Assembly: GCF_000328305.2 (NCBI RefSeq)
Contig: NZ_ANPE02000088.1
Span: 1-50,506, forward strand
Reading direction: 5' to 3'
Length of the DNA stretch: 50,506 nt
Origin: Arthrobacter crystallopoietes BAB-32
Lineage (GTDB): Bacteria > Actinomycetota > Actinomycetes > Actinomycetales > Micrococcaceae
Below are positions 9,053 to 16,803 of the stretch, piece by piece. How positions within the stretch are numbered: position 1 is the stretch's first letter; the number at the start of each line of letters is the position of its first letter. A program made the position numbers and the translations under genes. The notes under the pieces are model-generated. The model had not been told where the DNA came from. It made no database searches and was given only the letters and a program-made list of their open reading frames with translations.

Positions 9053-10024
9053 TCAGCGCCGCTGGCTGCTGGCTACACCCGGTGCCGCCACAGTCCGGAA
9101 ACCGCAGTTGCTGCTGGCAGACTCGGGGCCGTTGGAACTACGGGCCGCTACGCGGTAGCGGTTGCAGTAGGAGTCGTGGCACAAGAATGACCCGCCGCGC
9201 ATGACCCTGCCCCTGCCGATCGTCGGGCCTTGCGGATTGTGCGATGGCGAATTGCGGTAATACTTCGGCAAGAACCAGTCGTTGCACCACTCCCACACAT
9301 TCCCGCTGACCTCGTACAGCCCGAACCCGTTTGGCGGAAAGGTGCGGACCGGGGCGGTTCCCAAGTAACCGTCGTCGAGCGTGTTGCTGCGCGGAAATTC
9401 CCCCTGCCAGATGTTGCAGTAGTGCTCCCCGGCCGGGCCGGCCAAGTCGTTGCCCCACGCGTAGCGCTTCCCTTCCAGCCCGCCGCGCGCGGCATACTCC
9501 CACTCCGCCTCGGTCGGCAAGCGCCGCCCGGCCCAGCGGCAGTATGCCTGAGCGTCGTTCCAGGACACCTGTACTACCGGATGCTGCGGGATATCCCTCC
9601 AGCTCGACAACGGGCCCGTGGGATGGGCCCAGTCGGCACCGCGGACGTTCACCCACCACGGTGCGCCCGCTGCCTCCCCGAGCACATCAGCGGCTGCGGC
9701 CTGCACCTGCAGGTGGAAGACGGCGGAAGACTCGTAGTGCTCGGACTCGGTCCGATACCCAGTGGCTTCGACGAAGCGGGAGAAGTCCTCATTGGTCACG
9801 GCAGCCGCATCGATCCGGAAGCTGTCCAGCACTACCTTGTGCACGGGCCCCTCCCCGTCCGCCGGATAGCCCTCGCCGAAATGGTCGCCCATCAGGAAGC
9901 TTCCACCCGGCAGCAGGACGTCCTGATGCTCCGCCGGCGTGCCCGGCCTCGGTACCGCTGAAGCCGGCGACAACCGATCCGCCTCCGTCCCGCCCTGCCG
10001 TGGCGGCGTGCCGCAACAAGACAC
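9053..10024 (-). CDS. Formylglycine-generating enzyme (sulfatase maturase)
   Basis: This 323-residue protein of the FGE-sulfatase/SUMF1 family oxidises the sulfatase signature Cys to C-alpha-formylglycine. Visible hallmarks are PGGSFLMG near the start, GAPWWVNVRGADW, HPVVQVSWNDAQAYCRWAGRRLPTE-type motifs, GNVWEWCNDW, and the active-site Cys pair Cys282/Cys287 in GGSFLCHDSYCNRYR. I chose GTG at 10024 because AAGGAG lies 6 nt upstream; the frame is open to 10117 but the extension has no family similarity. The start gives an unusual N-terminal MSCCGTP with two adjacent Cys. Its natural client is the sulfatase at 1355-2947, but it is transcribed as a separate unit. Confidence 0.95.
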   Translation of the reverse strand: MSCCGTPPRQGGTEADRLSPASAVPRPGTPAEHQDVLLPGGSFLMGDHFGEGYPADGEGPVHKVVLDSFRIDAAAVTNEDFSRFVEATGYRTESEHYESSAVFHLQVQAAAADVLGEAAGAPWWVNVRGADWAHPTGPLSSWRDIPQHPVVQVSWNDAQAYCRWAGRRLPTEAEWEYAARGGLEGKRYAWGNDLAGPAGEHYCNIWQGEFPRSNTLDDGYLGTAPVRTFPPNGFGLYEVSGNVWEWCNDWFLPKYYRNSPSHNPQGPTIGRGRVMRGGSFLCHDSYCNRYRVAARSSNGPESASSNCGFRTVAAPGVASSQRR

Positions 10025-10355
10025 TCCGGACTCCTTCCGCTTCGATCTGTTCCACCGTACCGCGCCACTGTGACAGCGGACATGCCCGACCGATCCGCCT
10101 TCAACCGATAGCACCACCCGGTTACGGCAGCAGCGGCGGCAGCTTCTCCAAGGCAGGCAGCTCGTCGCGGTCGTGGCCCGGATCGGGCGTCACCGGACAA
10201 TCGGATGACCAAGCGTTACGTCATCGTTGCGGCGCTGAGGTCGCACTTCGCCACTCTCCGCCATATTCCGGCCTCAGAGTATCCTCGGTTCATACCCTTG
10301 ACCGAGCAGACCTGCACGGACGCACCCGTCCTTACCAGAGAGACAATCACACCCC
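10025..10355. other. Intergenic region (331 nt) between FGE and cytochrome b genes
   Basis: This is the upstream region of two divergent genes. On the minus strand a -10-like TACGGT (10059-10054) lies about 30 nt before the FGE start. On the plus strand a -10-like TATCCT is at 10280-10285. Neither has a convincing -35. I see no further gene, hairpin or repeat here. Confidence 0.4.
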
Positions 10356-11288
10356 ATGTCCCCCTCCATGAAGACCAAGTCCGCCGCTTCGCGCAGCAAG
10401 TGGACCAAACTGTACTGGATCGTGCCCGCCATCCTGGTGGGCCTGCTCGCCGTAGTGCTCGCTGCCAAGGGCCTGCGCGGACTGCCGGCTGTGCAGGACT
10501 TCCTGGCGGCCTACCCCGGCCATTCCGACCTGCCCGAAGGCGCTCCGGTCGGCTTCCCGGCCTGGCTCGCCTGGCAGCACTTCCTGAACGCGCTGCTGAT
10601 CCTGCTGATCATCCGCTCCGGCTGGCAGGTCCGCACGGTCACCCGCCCGCCGAGCTACTGGACGCGCAACAACCGGGGCCTGATCAAGACGAAGAACCCG
10701 CCGCAGAAGATGAGCTTGCATCTCTGGTTCCACCTCAGCCTCGACGTGCTGTGGGTGCTCAACGGCCTGGCCTTCTACATCCTGCTGTTCGCCACCGGCC
10801 AGTGGACCCGCGTCGTGCCCACCAGCTGGGACGTCTTCCCGAATGCCGTTTCCGCCGGCCTGCAGTACGCCTCGCTGGACTGGCCGCTGGAGAACGGCTG
10901 GGTCAATTACAACGCCCTGCAGCTGCTGACCTACTTCGCCACGATCTTCATCGCCGCCCCGCTGGCCATCATCACCGGCCTGCGGATGTCCTCGGCCTGG
11001 CCGAAGCAGGCCGGGATCAACAAGGTCTACCCGATCGAACTGGCCCGCGCCATCCATCTGCCGGTGATGTTCTACTTTGTCGCCTTCATCATCGTCCACG
11101 TCGCCCTGGTGCTCGCCACGGGCGCGCTGCGCAACCTCAACCACATGTATGCGGCAAGGGACGACGGCGGGTGGCTCGGTTTCTGGATCTTCGCGGCTTC
11201 CCTAGTGGTCATGGCGGCGGCCTGGATCGCCGCCCGGCCGGTCCTGCTGCGCCCCGTCGCAGCTTTGATGGGCAAGATCAGCCGCTGA
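10356..11288 (+). CDS. Cytochrome b561-like membrane protein
   Basis: This 310-residue integral membrane protein has about five hydrophobic segments and His residues placed as heme ligands in membrane helices (WLAWQHFLNALL, SLHLWFHLSLDVLW, ELARAIHLPVMFYFVAFIIVHVALV). That layout is typical of the cytochrome b561/hydrogenase-b or cytochrome b/b6 domain families, which pass electrons between quinone and a partner dehydrogenase. No catalytic partner, such as a molybdopterin oxidoreductase, is adjacent. The ribosome binding site is weak at both the ATG at 10356 and the one at 10368. The next gene is 96 nt downstream and looks unrelated. Confidence 0.75.
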   Translation: MSPSMKTKSAASRSKWTKLYWIVPAILVGLLAVVLAAKGLRGLPAVQDFLAAYPGHSDLPEGAPVGFPAWLAWQHFLNALLILLIIRSGWQVRTVTRPPSYWTRNNRGLIKTKNPPQKMSLHLWFHLSLDVLWVLNGLAFYILLFATGQWTRVVPTSWDVFPNAVSAGLQYASLDWPLENGWVNYNALQLLTYFATIFIAAPLAIITGLRMSSAWPKQAGINKVYPIELARAIHLPVMFYFVAFIIVHVALVLATGALRNLNHMYAARDDGGWLGFWIFAASLVVMAAAWIAARPVLLRPVAALMGKISR

Positions 11289-11384
11289 CGCACCGAAAGT
11301 TGGCGCGGAGGGTTGACCTTCGGAGATACTGAGGCGCTTCATTGATCAAGGCTCCGTTTCCAGGCATTGCATCCAAGGAGCGCC

Positions 11385-12119
11385 ATGCTTCCTACCGGAA
11401 TAGACCCGAACTCGACTGAGATCCTGCCCGTGGCGTTCCATCCGGTGCTGTGGGTCGCGGCGGCGGGAGTCTTCGCCGTCATCATCCTGCAGTCGGTCAT
11501 CTACCTGCGGGCCATCCGCAGGGCAGGCGCCGCCGCCGACCTGACCGATCAGCAGGTGAGCCGCGCCGTCCGCGCCGGTGCCGTCGCAGCCATCGGCCCG
11601 TCGCTCGCCGTCGCGCTTGTGGCGATCTCCCTCCTGCCGCTGTTCGCCACGCCTGCTGTACTGACCCGCATCGGCCTGGTCGGTTCGGCGGCGTTCGATG
11701 TCGCGGCCGCGGGCCTCGCCGCAGGCACCCAGGACGCCCAGCTCGGCGGGCCCACCTACACGCAGAAGATCTTCGCGATCGGTTTCGCCGCGATGACGCT
11801 GGGCGGCATCGTGTGGATGCTCTCGGCGCTCATCCTCACCCCGATCCTGTCCAAGGGCGACCAGACATTGCGCAAGGTCAATCCGGCGGTCATGACCGTG
11901 GTGCCCGCCGCGGCCCTGCTCGGGGCGTTCTTCACGCTCGCGCTCGCCGAGACCACGAAGTCTCCGGTCCACCTGGTCACCTTGCTCGTGTCGGCCGCCA
12001 CGATGGGCCTGTGCCTGCTCGGGGCCAAATACCTCAAGAAGTCCTGGCTGCACGAGTGGGGGCTCGGGTTCGCGATCGTCGTCGCACTCGCCGTCGCCTA
12101 CTTCATGACTACCGGGTGA
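11385..12119 (+). CDS. DUF5058-family integral membrane protein
   Basis: This 244-residue protein has about six to seven hydrophobic segments, starting with FHPVLWVAAAGVFAVIILQSVIYL, plus a conserved-looking loop (TQDAQLGGPTYTQKIFAIGFAAM). I recognise it as DUF5058, a family without assigned function. The start is ATG 11385, with AAGGAG 4 nt upstream. It is followed after 16 nt by another multi-span membrane protein and then by an M20 hydrolase, so a two-subunit transporter feeding that hydrolase is a reasonable inference. Family call from memory of sequence style, not a search. Confidence 0.72.
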   Translation: MLPTGIDPNSTEILPVAFHPVLWVAAAGVFAVIILQSVIYLRAIRRAGAAADLTDQQVSRAVRAGAVAAIGPSLAVALVAISLLPLFATPAVLTRIGLVGSAAFDVAAAGLAAGTQDAQLGGPTYTQKIFAIGFAAMTLGGIVWMLSALILTPILSKGDQTLRKVNPAVMTVVPAAALLGAFFTLALAETTKSPVHLVTLLVSAATMGLCLLGAKYLKKSWLHEWGLGFAIVVALAVAYFMTTG

Positions 12120-12135
12120 AAGGGCAGGAGACCGC

Positions 12136-12866
12136 ATGTCCTCGCAGACCAGCAAAGCGCCGCTCACCGGACTCGCCCAGTTCGACCGCACTACGTCCGT
12201 CTGGGCCCCATCACCCTGGCGCTCGGCTTCCTCATCTCCCTCGCCGCGGCCCTCTTCGCCGGATTCGGCACCGGGCTGGGGGTCACCGCCGCGGAACTCT
12301 GGGGCGCCGTCGGCATCGTGATCGCGACGTTCGGCGTCATCGCGATCGTCGAGCCCATTGCGTACTATCCGATCCTCGGGCGTTCCGCGATGTACCAGGC
12401 GTTCATGATCGGCAATATCGCGAACAAACTGCTCCCGGCGGCCCTCATCGCCCAAACCGACCTGGACGAAAGACCGGGGACGCGGCGTGCGGAACTCATA
12501 GCGGGCGCCGCCATCATCGGTGCCGTGTACATCCACCTCGTCACACTCGTGGTCCTGGTCGGCCTCCTCGGCACGTGGCTCGTGGGCTCCCTCCCACCGG
12601 ACCTCATCGGCCTCGCGCGGCTCTACATCCTCCCTGCAGTGTTCGGCGCCGTGACAGTCCAGGCCGTCGTCACGATGAGGAACGTGCGCATCACGGTCAT
12701 CGCCGCCGTCGTCGCAGCGGTCATCACGTTCCTCGTCGTCCCGCTCGTTCCAGCCCTGACGAACTTCGCCACTGCGATGGCTGTCATCATCTCGATCGTT
12801 GTCGCGTGGGTTGCCCGCAGCCGCACCGATGCGCCGCCCGCAGCACCACCATCCGCCGGACACTGA
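12136..12866 (+). pseudogene. Multi-span membrane protein, DUF5058 partner, broken by a 1-nt frameshift
   Basis: Translation from ATG 12136 (after GGAG) reads sensibly to about FDRTTS at 12190 and then becomes Ser/Pro-rich. From 12192 another frame gives YVRLGPITLALGFLI and stays hydrophobic through six or so membrane segments to the stop at 12866. Restoring one base near 12189 would give FDRYYVRLGPIT and a protein of about 243 residues, close in size to DUF5058. The downstream frame alone has only a GTG at 12318 without a ribosome binding site. No slippery heptamer is visible, so this is a sequencing error or a real mutation, not obvious programmed frameshifting. Its role is unknown; probably the second subunit of the adjacent carrier. 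Confidence 0.75.
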
Positions 12867-12896
12867 CTTCTGCAACAAATCCGCGAAAGGTCTCCC

Positions 12897-14144
12897 ATGA
12901 CCCAGCCCGACGCCCTCATCACCCTCGCACCAGGAATCAAGGTCTCGCCGGGCTTTATTGCCGAGCACATCGAGATGTATAAGTCGTTCCACCGGGCACC
13001 CGAGCTCTCGTCCCAAGAGCACGCGACCGCCGCGGCCATCGAGGCGCGGCTCCACGAGCTCGGCATCGAGCACTTCCGCAGCGGAGGGACCGGCGTCGTA
13101 GGTCTATTGCGCAATGGGGAAGGGCCGGTCATCGGTTTCCGCGCGGACACCGACGGCCTGCCCATCGCCGAGGAAACAGGGCTTGACTATGCGAGCACCG
13201 CGACGGGGACCCTCCCGGACGGCAGCACCACCCCCACCATGCATGGCTGCGGGCACGATACCCACACCACGAACGCACTCGCCGCCGCGGCGTACCTGAC
13301 GGCGAACCGCGAGGCCTGGGCGGGAACGGTCGTCCTGCTCTTCCAACCTGCAGAGGAGACAGCGGCCGGCGCCAAGGCCATGGTCGACGACGGGTTATGG
13401 GACCGCGCGCCGCGCCCGGAGGTGGTCCTGGCCCAGCACGTCATGCCACAGCCCTCCGGCACGTTCACCATCCGGCCCGAGCACATGGCGAGCCTTGCCG
13501 ACTCGTGGCGCATCACGGTCCGCGGACGCCAAGCGCATGGTTCCCAGCCGGAGAAGTCGATCGACCCGATCGTCGCGGCCTCGGCGATGGTCCTGCGTCT
13601 GCAGACCATCGTCTCGCGCGAGCTCGCGCCAACCACGCCGGCCGTGGTCACCGTTGGGACGTTCCATGCGGGCCTGAAGGAGAACATCATTCCCGAGACC
13701 GCCGAGTTCAGCCTCAACGTCCGTACGCCGGATGAAGACACCCGCACAAAGGTCCTCGGCGCGATCCGCCGGATTGTCAACGCCGAGGCCGCCGCGTCCG
13801 GAATCGGCGAGCCGGAGATCGCAGAGATCTCCCGCTTCCCGCGCCTCTATAACGATCCCGAGCAGGCAGAACGTGTGGAGGCTGCTTTCCGCGACGCCTT
13901 CGGCGAGGACTCGATCGTCAACGCACCGCTTGGCATGGGCTCGGAGGACGCCGGGTGGCTCGCCGACGCGATCGGCGTCCCCATGGTTTTCTGGGCGTTC
14001 GGCGCGTTTCCTGCCGAGGAGTTCGAGGACGGCAAGGTGCCGCCGGGCAACCACCACCCGGCCTTCGCACCGGACTCCGAGGCCGCCCTCGTGCACGGCA
14101 CCGCTGCCGCGCTCAGCGCCATGCTCTGCTACGTGGGCCGCTAA
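12897..14144 (+). CDS. M20 family amidohydrolase/aminoacylase
   Basis: This 415-residue binuclear metallohydrolase has FRADTDGLPI at 81-90, HGCGHD at 116-121 and PAEE (Glu153/Glu154), the usual M20D (AbgA, HipO, IAA-amino-acid hydrolase) motifs, and ends near NHHPAF with the last metal ligand. It should cleave an N-acyl or aryl amino acid amide in the cytoplasm. AAAGG precedes the ATG and the gene is 30 nt after the broken membrane gene, with the DUF5058 gene before that. Transporter plus hydrolase suggests uptake and cleavage of an N-acylated amino acid. Confidence 0.9.
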   Translation: MTQPDALITLAPGIKVSPGFIAEHIEMYKSFHRAPELSSQEHATAAAIEARLHELGIEHFRSGGTGVVGLLRNGEGPVIGFRADTDGLPIAEETGLDYASTATGTLPDGSTTPTMHGCGHDTHTTNALAAAAYLTANREAWAGTVVLLFQPAEETAAGAKAMVDDGLWDRAPRPEVVLAQHVMPQPSGTFTIRPEHMASLADSWRITVRGRQAHGSQPEKSIDPIVAASAMVLRLQTIVSRELAPTTPAVVTVGTFHAGLKENIIPETAEFSLNVRTPDEDTRTKVLGAIRRIVNAEAAASGIGEPEIAEISRFPRLYNDPEQAERVEAAFRDAFGEDSIVNAPLGMGSEDAGWLADAIGVPMVFWAFGAFPAEEFEDGKVPPGNHHPAFAPDSEAALVHGTAAALSAMLCYVGR

Positions 14145-14161
14145 CGAACCAGCCTTCTTCC

Positions 14162-14205
14162 GGAACCAGACCCCGTTGTTGCGGGGGCCAGCGGGAGGCG
14201 GTTCC
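14162..14205 (+). terminator. Nested hairpin after the M20 gene
   Basis: GGAACC (14162-14167) pairs with GGTTCC (14200-14205), and inside it CCCCG (14171-14175) pairs with CGGGG (14182-14186). It begins 17 nt after the M20 stop. A rho-independent-like terminator without a T-run is the likely reading. Confidence 0.45.
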
Positions 14206-14248
14206 CCACAACTGCGTCCGCGCTTGTTGCCAGAGCTTTCCCGGGTCG

Positions 14249-14274
14249 CCTAGGTTTGACCTTCACAACCTAGG
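14249..14274 (+). promoter_or_regulatory. Inverted repeat just before the adenine deaminase gene
   Basis: CCTAGGTT (14249-14256) and AACCTAGG (14267-14274) are perfect inverted copies separated by 10 nt. The right arm touches the ribosome binding site GGGAAGGA (14273-14280). It could be a protein operator over the promoter or an mRNA hairpin limiting translation. Confidence 0.5.
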
Positions 14275-14284
14275 GAAGGACCAG

Positions 14285-15280
14285 ATGAACCAGCTTCCTG
14301 TCGCAGAGCTCCACCTCCACATTGAGGGGACGCTGGAGCCGGAGCTTATTTTCGAGCTGGCGGACCGCAATAGCATCGCCCTGCCATACGAGGACCTTGA
14401 CGAACTCCGGGCACAGTATGAGTTCACGGACCTGCAGTCCTTCCTGGACCTGTACTACCGGAACATGGACGTGCTGCGCACGGAGGCGGACTTCGCGGAC
14501 ATGACGAAGGCGTACCTGCGCCGGGCTGCCGCCGCCGGCATCCGCCACGCCGAGATCATGATGGATCCCCAGGCGCATCTGGCGCGCGGCGTTTCGCTGG
14601 GAACGTGCGTCAACGGCGTGGCCTCGGCGCTGGCCGAAAGCGAGGCCGAGTTCGGTGTGAGCACGGAACTCATTGCCGCATTCCTGCGGGACCGGCCGGC
14701 GGAGGAGGCGCTGGACGTGCTCGACCGGCTGATCGCCACGGAGGCACCGATCATCGGGATCGGACTGGATTCGGCCGAGGTCGGCCACCCGCCCAGCGGC
14801 TTCGTCCAGGTGTATGAACGGGCACGGGCCGCCGGTCTCCGCCGCATTGCCCACGCCGGCGAGGAAGGTCCGCCCAGCTACATCACCGAGGCGCTGGACC
14901 TGCTCGGCGCGGAGCGGATCGACCACGGCATCCGCTGCATGGAAGACGAGCAGCTGGTCCAGCGGCTCGCCGCCGACCAGGTCCCGCTGACCGTCTGCCC
15001 GCTGTCCAACGTGCGGCTCCGCACCGTCGACACGCTCGCGGACCATCCACTGCCCGCCATGCTCGCCCGCGGCCTCAATGTCTGCGTCAACTCCGACGAC
15101 CCGGCCTACTTCGGCGGCTACGTGGACACCAACGTCGACCAGCTGACCGGGACCTTCGGCTTCACCCCGGACGAGCTGGCCAGGCTCGCCGCCAACTCCA
15201 TCCGCTCGGCCTTCCTGACGGAGGACCGGCGCGCTGCGCTCCTGGCGGAAGTCGAGGCCTGGCGGTCGGGGCAGGGCTGA
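14285..15280 (+). CDS. Adenosine/adenine deaminase family protein
   Basis: This 331-residue TIM-barrel deaminase has ELHLHIEGTL at 8-17 with the HxH zinc site (His10, His12), HAGEEGPP with the third ligand and a catalytic-loop Glu, and NSDDPAYFGGY with the catalytic Asp pair. The PAYFGG form and the length fit the adenine deaminase branch (fungal Aah1-like, also common in actinobacteria) more than classical adenosine deaminase. It hydrolyses adenine to hypoxanthine, or adenosine to inosine, for purine salvage. The start is ATG 14285 with GGAAGGA upstream. Substrate within the pair is uncertain. Confidence 0.88.
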   Translation: MNQLPVAELHLHIEGTLEPELIFELADRNSIALPYEDLDELRAQYEFTDLQSFLDLYYRNMDVLRTEADFADMTKAYLRRAAAAGIRHAEIMMDPQAHLARGVSLGTCVNGVASALAESEAEFGVSTELIAAFLRDRPAEEALDVLDRLIATEAPIIGIGLDSAEVGHPPSGFVQVYERARAAGLRRIAHAGEEGPPSYITEALDLLGAERIDHGIRCMEDEQLVQRLAADQVPLTVCPLSNVRLRTVDTLADHPLPAMLARGLNVCVNSDDPAYFGGYVDTNVDQLTGTFGFTPDELARLAANSIRSAFLTEDRRAALLAEVEAWRSGQG

Positions 15281-15352
15281 GGATGCCTATGCAGGCAGGA
15301 ATTCCGCACCACAGCAAGCACCGGCACCCAGGCCGGCCGTCCGCCGTCGTTA

Positions 15353-15826
15353 TTACTTCCGGATGTCGATATCCGCCTTGGCTTCCTCGACGACCTGCTC
15401 CAGCCGTTTGTCCGTCAGGTAGGTCAGCCCGGTCAGGATATCGGTGATCCTGCGGCGCTCCTCGGGCGAGAACCGGGTGTTGTCGAGGATGTCGCTGACC
15501 CAGAGCCCGTCCATCGCGAGCCGCACGATGACGCCGATGATGCCCGCCGGCTCGCGCGGATCCAGGTCTTCGCGGTCCAGCCGGCGGTTCAGGTAGATCA
15601 GGGCCTCGGCGAGGTTGGGCCGCCCGATGGCCGTGGACAACAGGCCTGCCTGGTTGTGGCTGCTGTTGGCACGGGCGTCCGAGAAGGCCTTGATGTAGGC
15701 GCGCTCCTCCGCCCCGACCCTGTAGGGATCCGCATCGGCCTGCCGGCCCAGCTCATGCACCAGCTCGATGATCATTGCTTCGACATCCCGCTCGATCTCG
15801 TCGATGGGCGCCCCGGGCCTGAACAC
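15353..15826 (-). CDS. TetR-like C-terminal ligand domain lacking the HTH
   Basis: This 157-residue protein starts at GTG 15826 behind GGAGGA and runs as helices only. AGLLSTAIGRPNLAEAL...RLDREDLDP...IVRLAMDGLWVSDIL resembles the TetR C-terminal domain (TetR_C_37-like) of full-size repressors of about 190-200 residues. No HTH is encoded, and the 130 nt upstream hold a -10-like TAGACT rather than a degraded HTH in another frame. It may be a stand-alone ligand-binding or dimerisation protein, or a remnant that still has expression signals. Divergent from the ArsR gene. Confidence 0.6.
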   Translation of the reverse strand: MFRPGAPIDEIERDVEAMIIELVHELGRQADADPYRVGAEERAYIKAFSDARANSSHNQAGLLSTAIGRPNLAEALIYLNRRLDREDLDPREPAGIIGVIVRLAMDGLWVSDILDNTRFSPEERRRITDILTGLTYLTDKRLEQVVEEAKADIDIRK

Positions 15827-15933
15827 GTTTCCTCCGATTTCGCAGTTTCCCTGTAGCCAGTCTAGGCAGCACGCCCAAGCCGCCGGCGCTGCGGCCTTGC
15901 CGCACGGATCGTCAGGTTGCTTGGAACGAGCCC

Positions 15934-15977
15934 TTGACCAAGGTAGCCCACGGGCCTACGGTTAAGAGACAGCTTAA
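15934..15977 (+). promoter_or_regulatory. ArsR promoter with inverted-repeat operator
   Basis: TTGACC (15934-15939) and TACGGT (15957-15962) are spaced 17 nt apart and form a good sigma-70-type promoter. TTAAG (15962-15966) and CTTAA (15973-15977) form an inverted repeat with a 6-nt spacer over the expected transcription start. This is the usual place for an ArsR operator. A ribosome binding site AAGGAG follows at 15980-15985. Confidence 0.65.
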
Positions 15978-15993
15978 TTAAGGAGTTACTTAC

Positions 15994-16335
15994 ATGGGCG
16001 CGCAGGACCGGCTGAGCGCCGTGTTCGCGGCGCTGGCGGACCCCACCCGCCGGGAGATCCTCTCCCGGCTGCGCAAGGGGCCGGCTACTGTCGGCGAACT
16101 GGCGGAGCCGTTCGAGATGAGCAGGCCTGCGGTCTCGCAGCATCTGCGGGTGCTGGAGAACGCCGGCCTGATCGAGCGGACCGCCACGGCGCAGTGGCGC
16201 ACCTGCACGCTCCGCACCGAACCGCTGGATGATGTTGCGGACTGGATCGACCACCATAGAGGTCTCTGGAACGAACGGTTCGACTTGCTGGATGAGCGGC
16301 TCCGCGATCTGAAAGGGAGGCCCGGCAATGGCTGA
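15994..16335 (+). CDS. ArsR-family winged-helix repressor
   Basis: This 113-residue protein is almost entirely one winged-helix domain: FAALADPTRREILSRL, then the recognition region MSRPAVSQHLRVLENAGLI and the wing GLIERTATAQWRTCTL. It lacks the Cys/His pattern of metal-sensing ArsR members, so it belongs to the group that pairs with SRPBCC proteins. Its gene overlaps the SRPBCC gene by 8 nt. Autoregulation through the inverted repeat at 15962-15977 is likely. Confidence 0.92.
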   Translation: MGAQDRLSAVFAALADPTRREILSRLRKGPATVGELAEPFEMSRPAVSQHLRVLENAGLIERTATAQWRTCTLRTEPLDDVADWIDHHRGLWNERFDLLDERLRDLKGRPGNG

Positions 16336-16783
16336 GGCAACCAGCACCCAGGAAAAGCAGTTCACGATCACCCGCGTCTTCGACGCTCCGCGCGAGACCA
16401 TCTGGCGGGCCTGGACCGACCCGGAGGAAGCGCCGTTCTGGCTGCACCCGCGGGACGTCAGGACACCGCGGGAGTCCGTGCGGATCGACGCACGCCCCGG
16501 CGGCAGCTACACCTACACGATGATCGCCCCGGACGGCAGCGAGTACCCCACCGCCGGGCAGTACCTCGAGGTGGTCGAACCCGAGCGCCTCATCTTCACC
16601 TGGGCCTCGCCCGGCGACAAGGTGGAGGATTCGCCGCTCATCACCGTCACGCTCGCCGAGCTCGACGGCGGCCGCACCGAGATGACCTTCCACCTGCGCG
16701 GTATCGCGGGCAAACCGGGCGACGGCTACGTCCACGACGGCTGGGCTGAGGCCTTCGACATCCTCGCCGAGCACCTGGCCTGA
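16328..16783 (+). CDS. SRPBCC/AHSA1-domain protein
   Basis: This 151-residue protein has the START/AHA1-like fold: FTITRVFDAPRETIWRAWTDPEE at the start, then RPGGSYTYTM and the C-terminal helix DGWAEAFDILAEHL. Members have a hydrophobic ligand pocket, and many occur with an ArsR regulator as here. The small molecule is unknown. Translation is coupled to the ArsR gene by the 8-nt overlap. Confidence 0.9.
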   Translation: MAEATSTQEKQFTITRVFDAPRETIWRAWTDPEEAPFWLHPRDVRTPRESVRIDARPGGSYTYTMIAPDGSEYPTAGQYLEVVEPERLIFTWASPGDKVEDSPLITVTLAELDGGRTEMTFHLRGIAGKPGDGYVHDGWAEAFDILAEHLA

Positions 16784-16803
16784 CCCTTCCGCTCCCCCAC
16801 CTT

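Noticed and set aside
12180-12200. Programmed ribosomal frameshifting in the DUF5058 partner gene
   Set aside because: No slippery heptamer or downstream structure is evident, and a single missing base explains the switch.
11346-13073. A 575-codon minus-strand frame rich in Asp, Glu, Arg and Gly
   Set aside because: It is the complement of hydrophobic membrane-protein codons (GTC/ATC/CTC become GAC/GAT/GAG), so its charge is an artefact. No ribosome binding site or family similarity.
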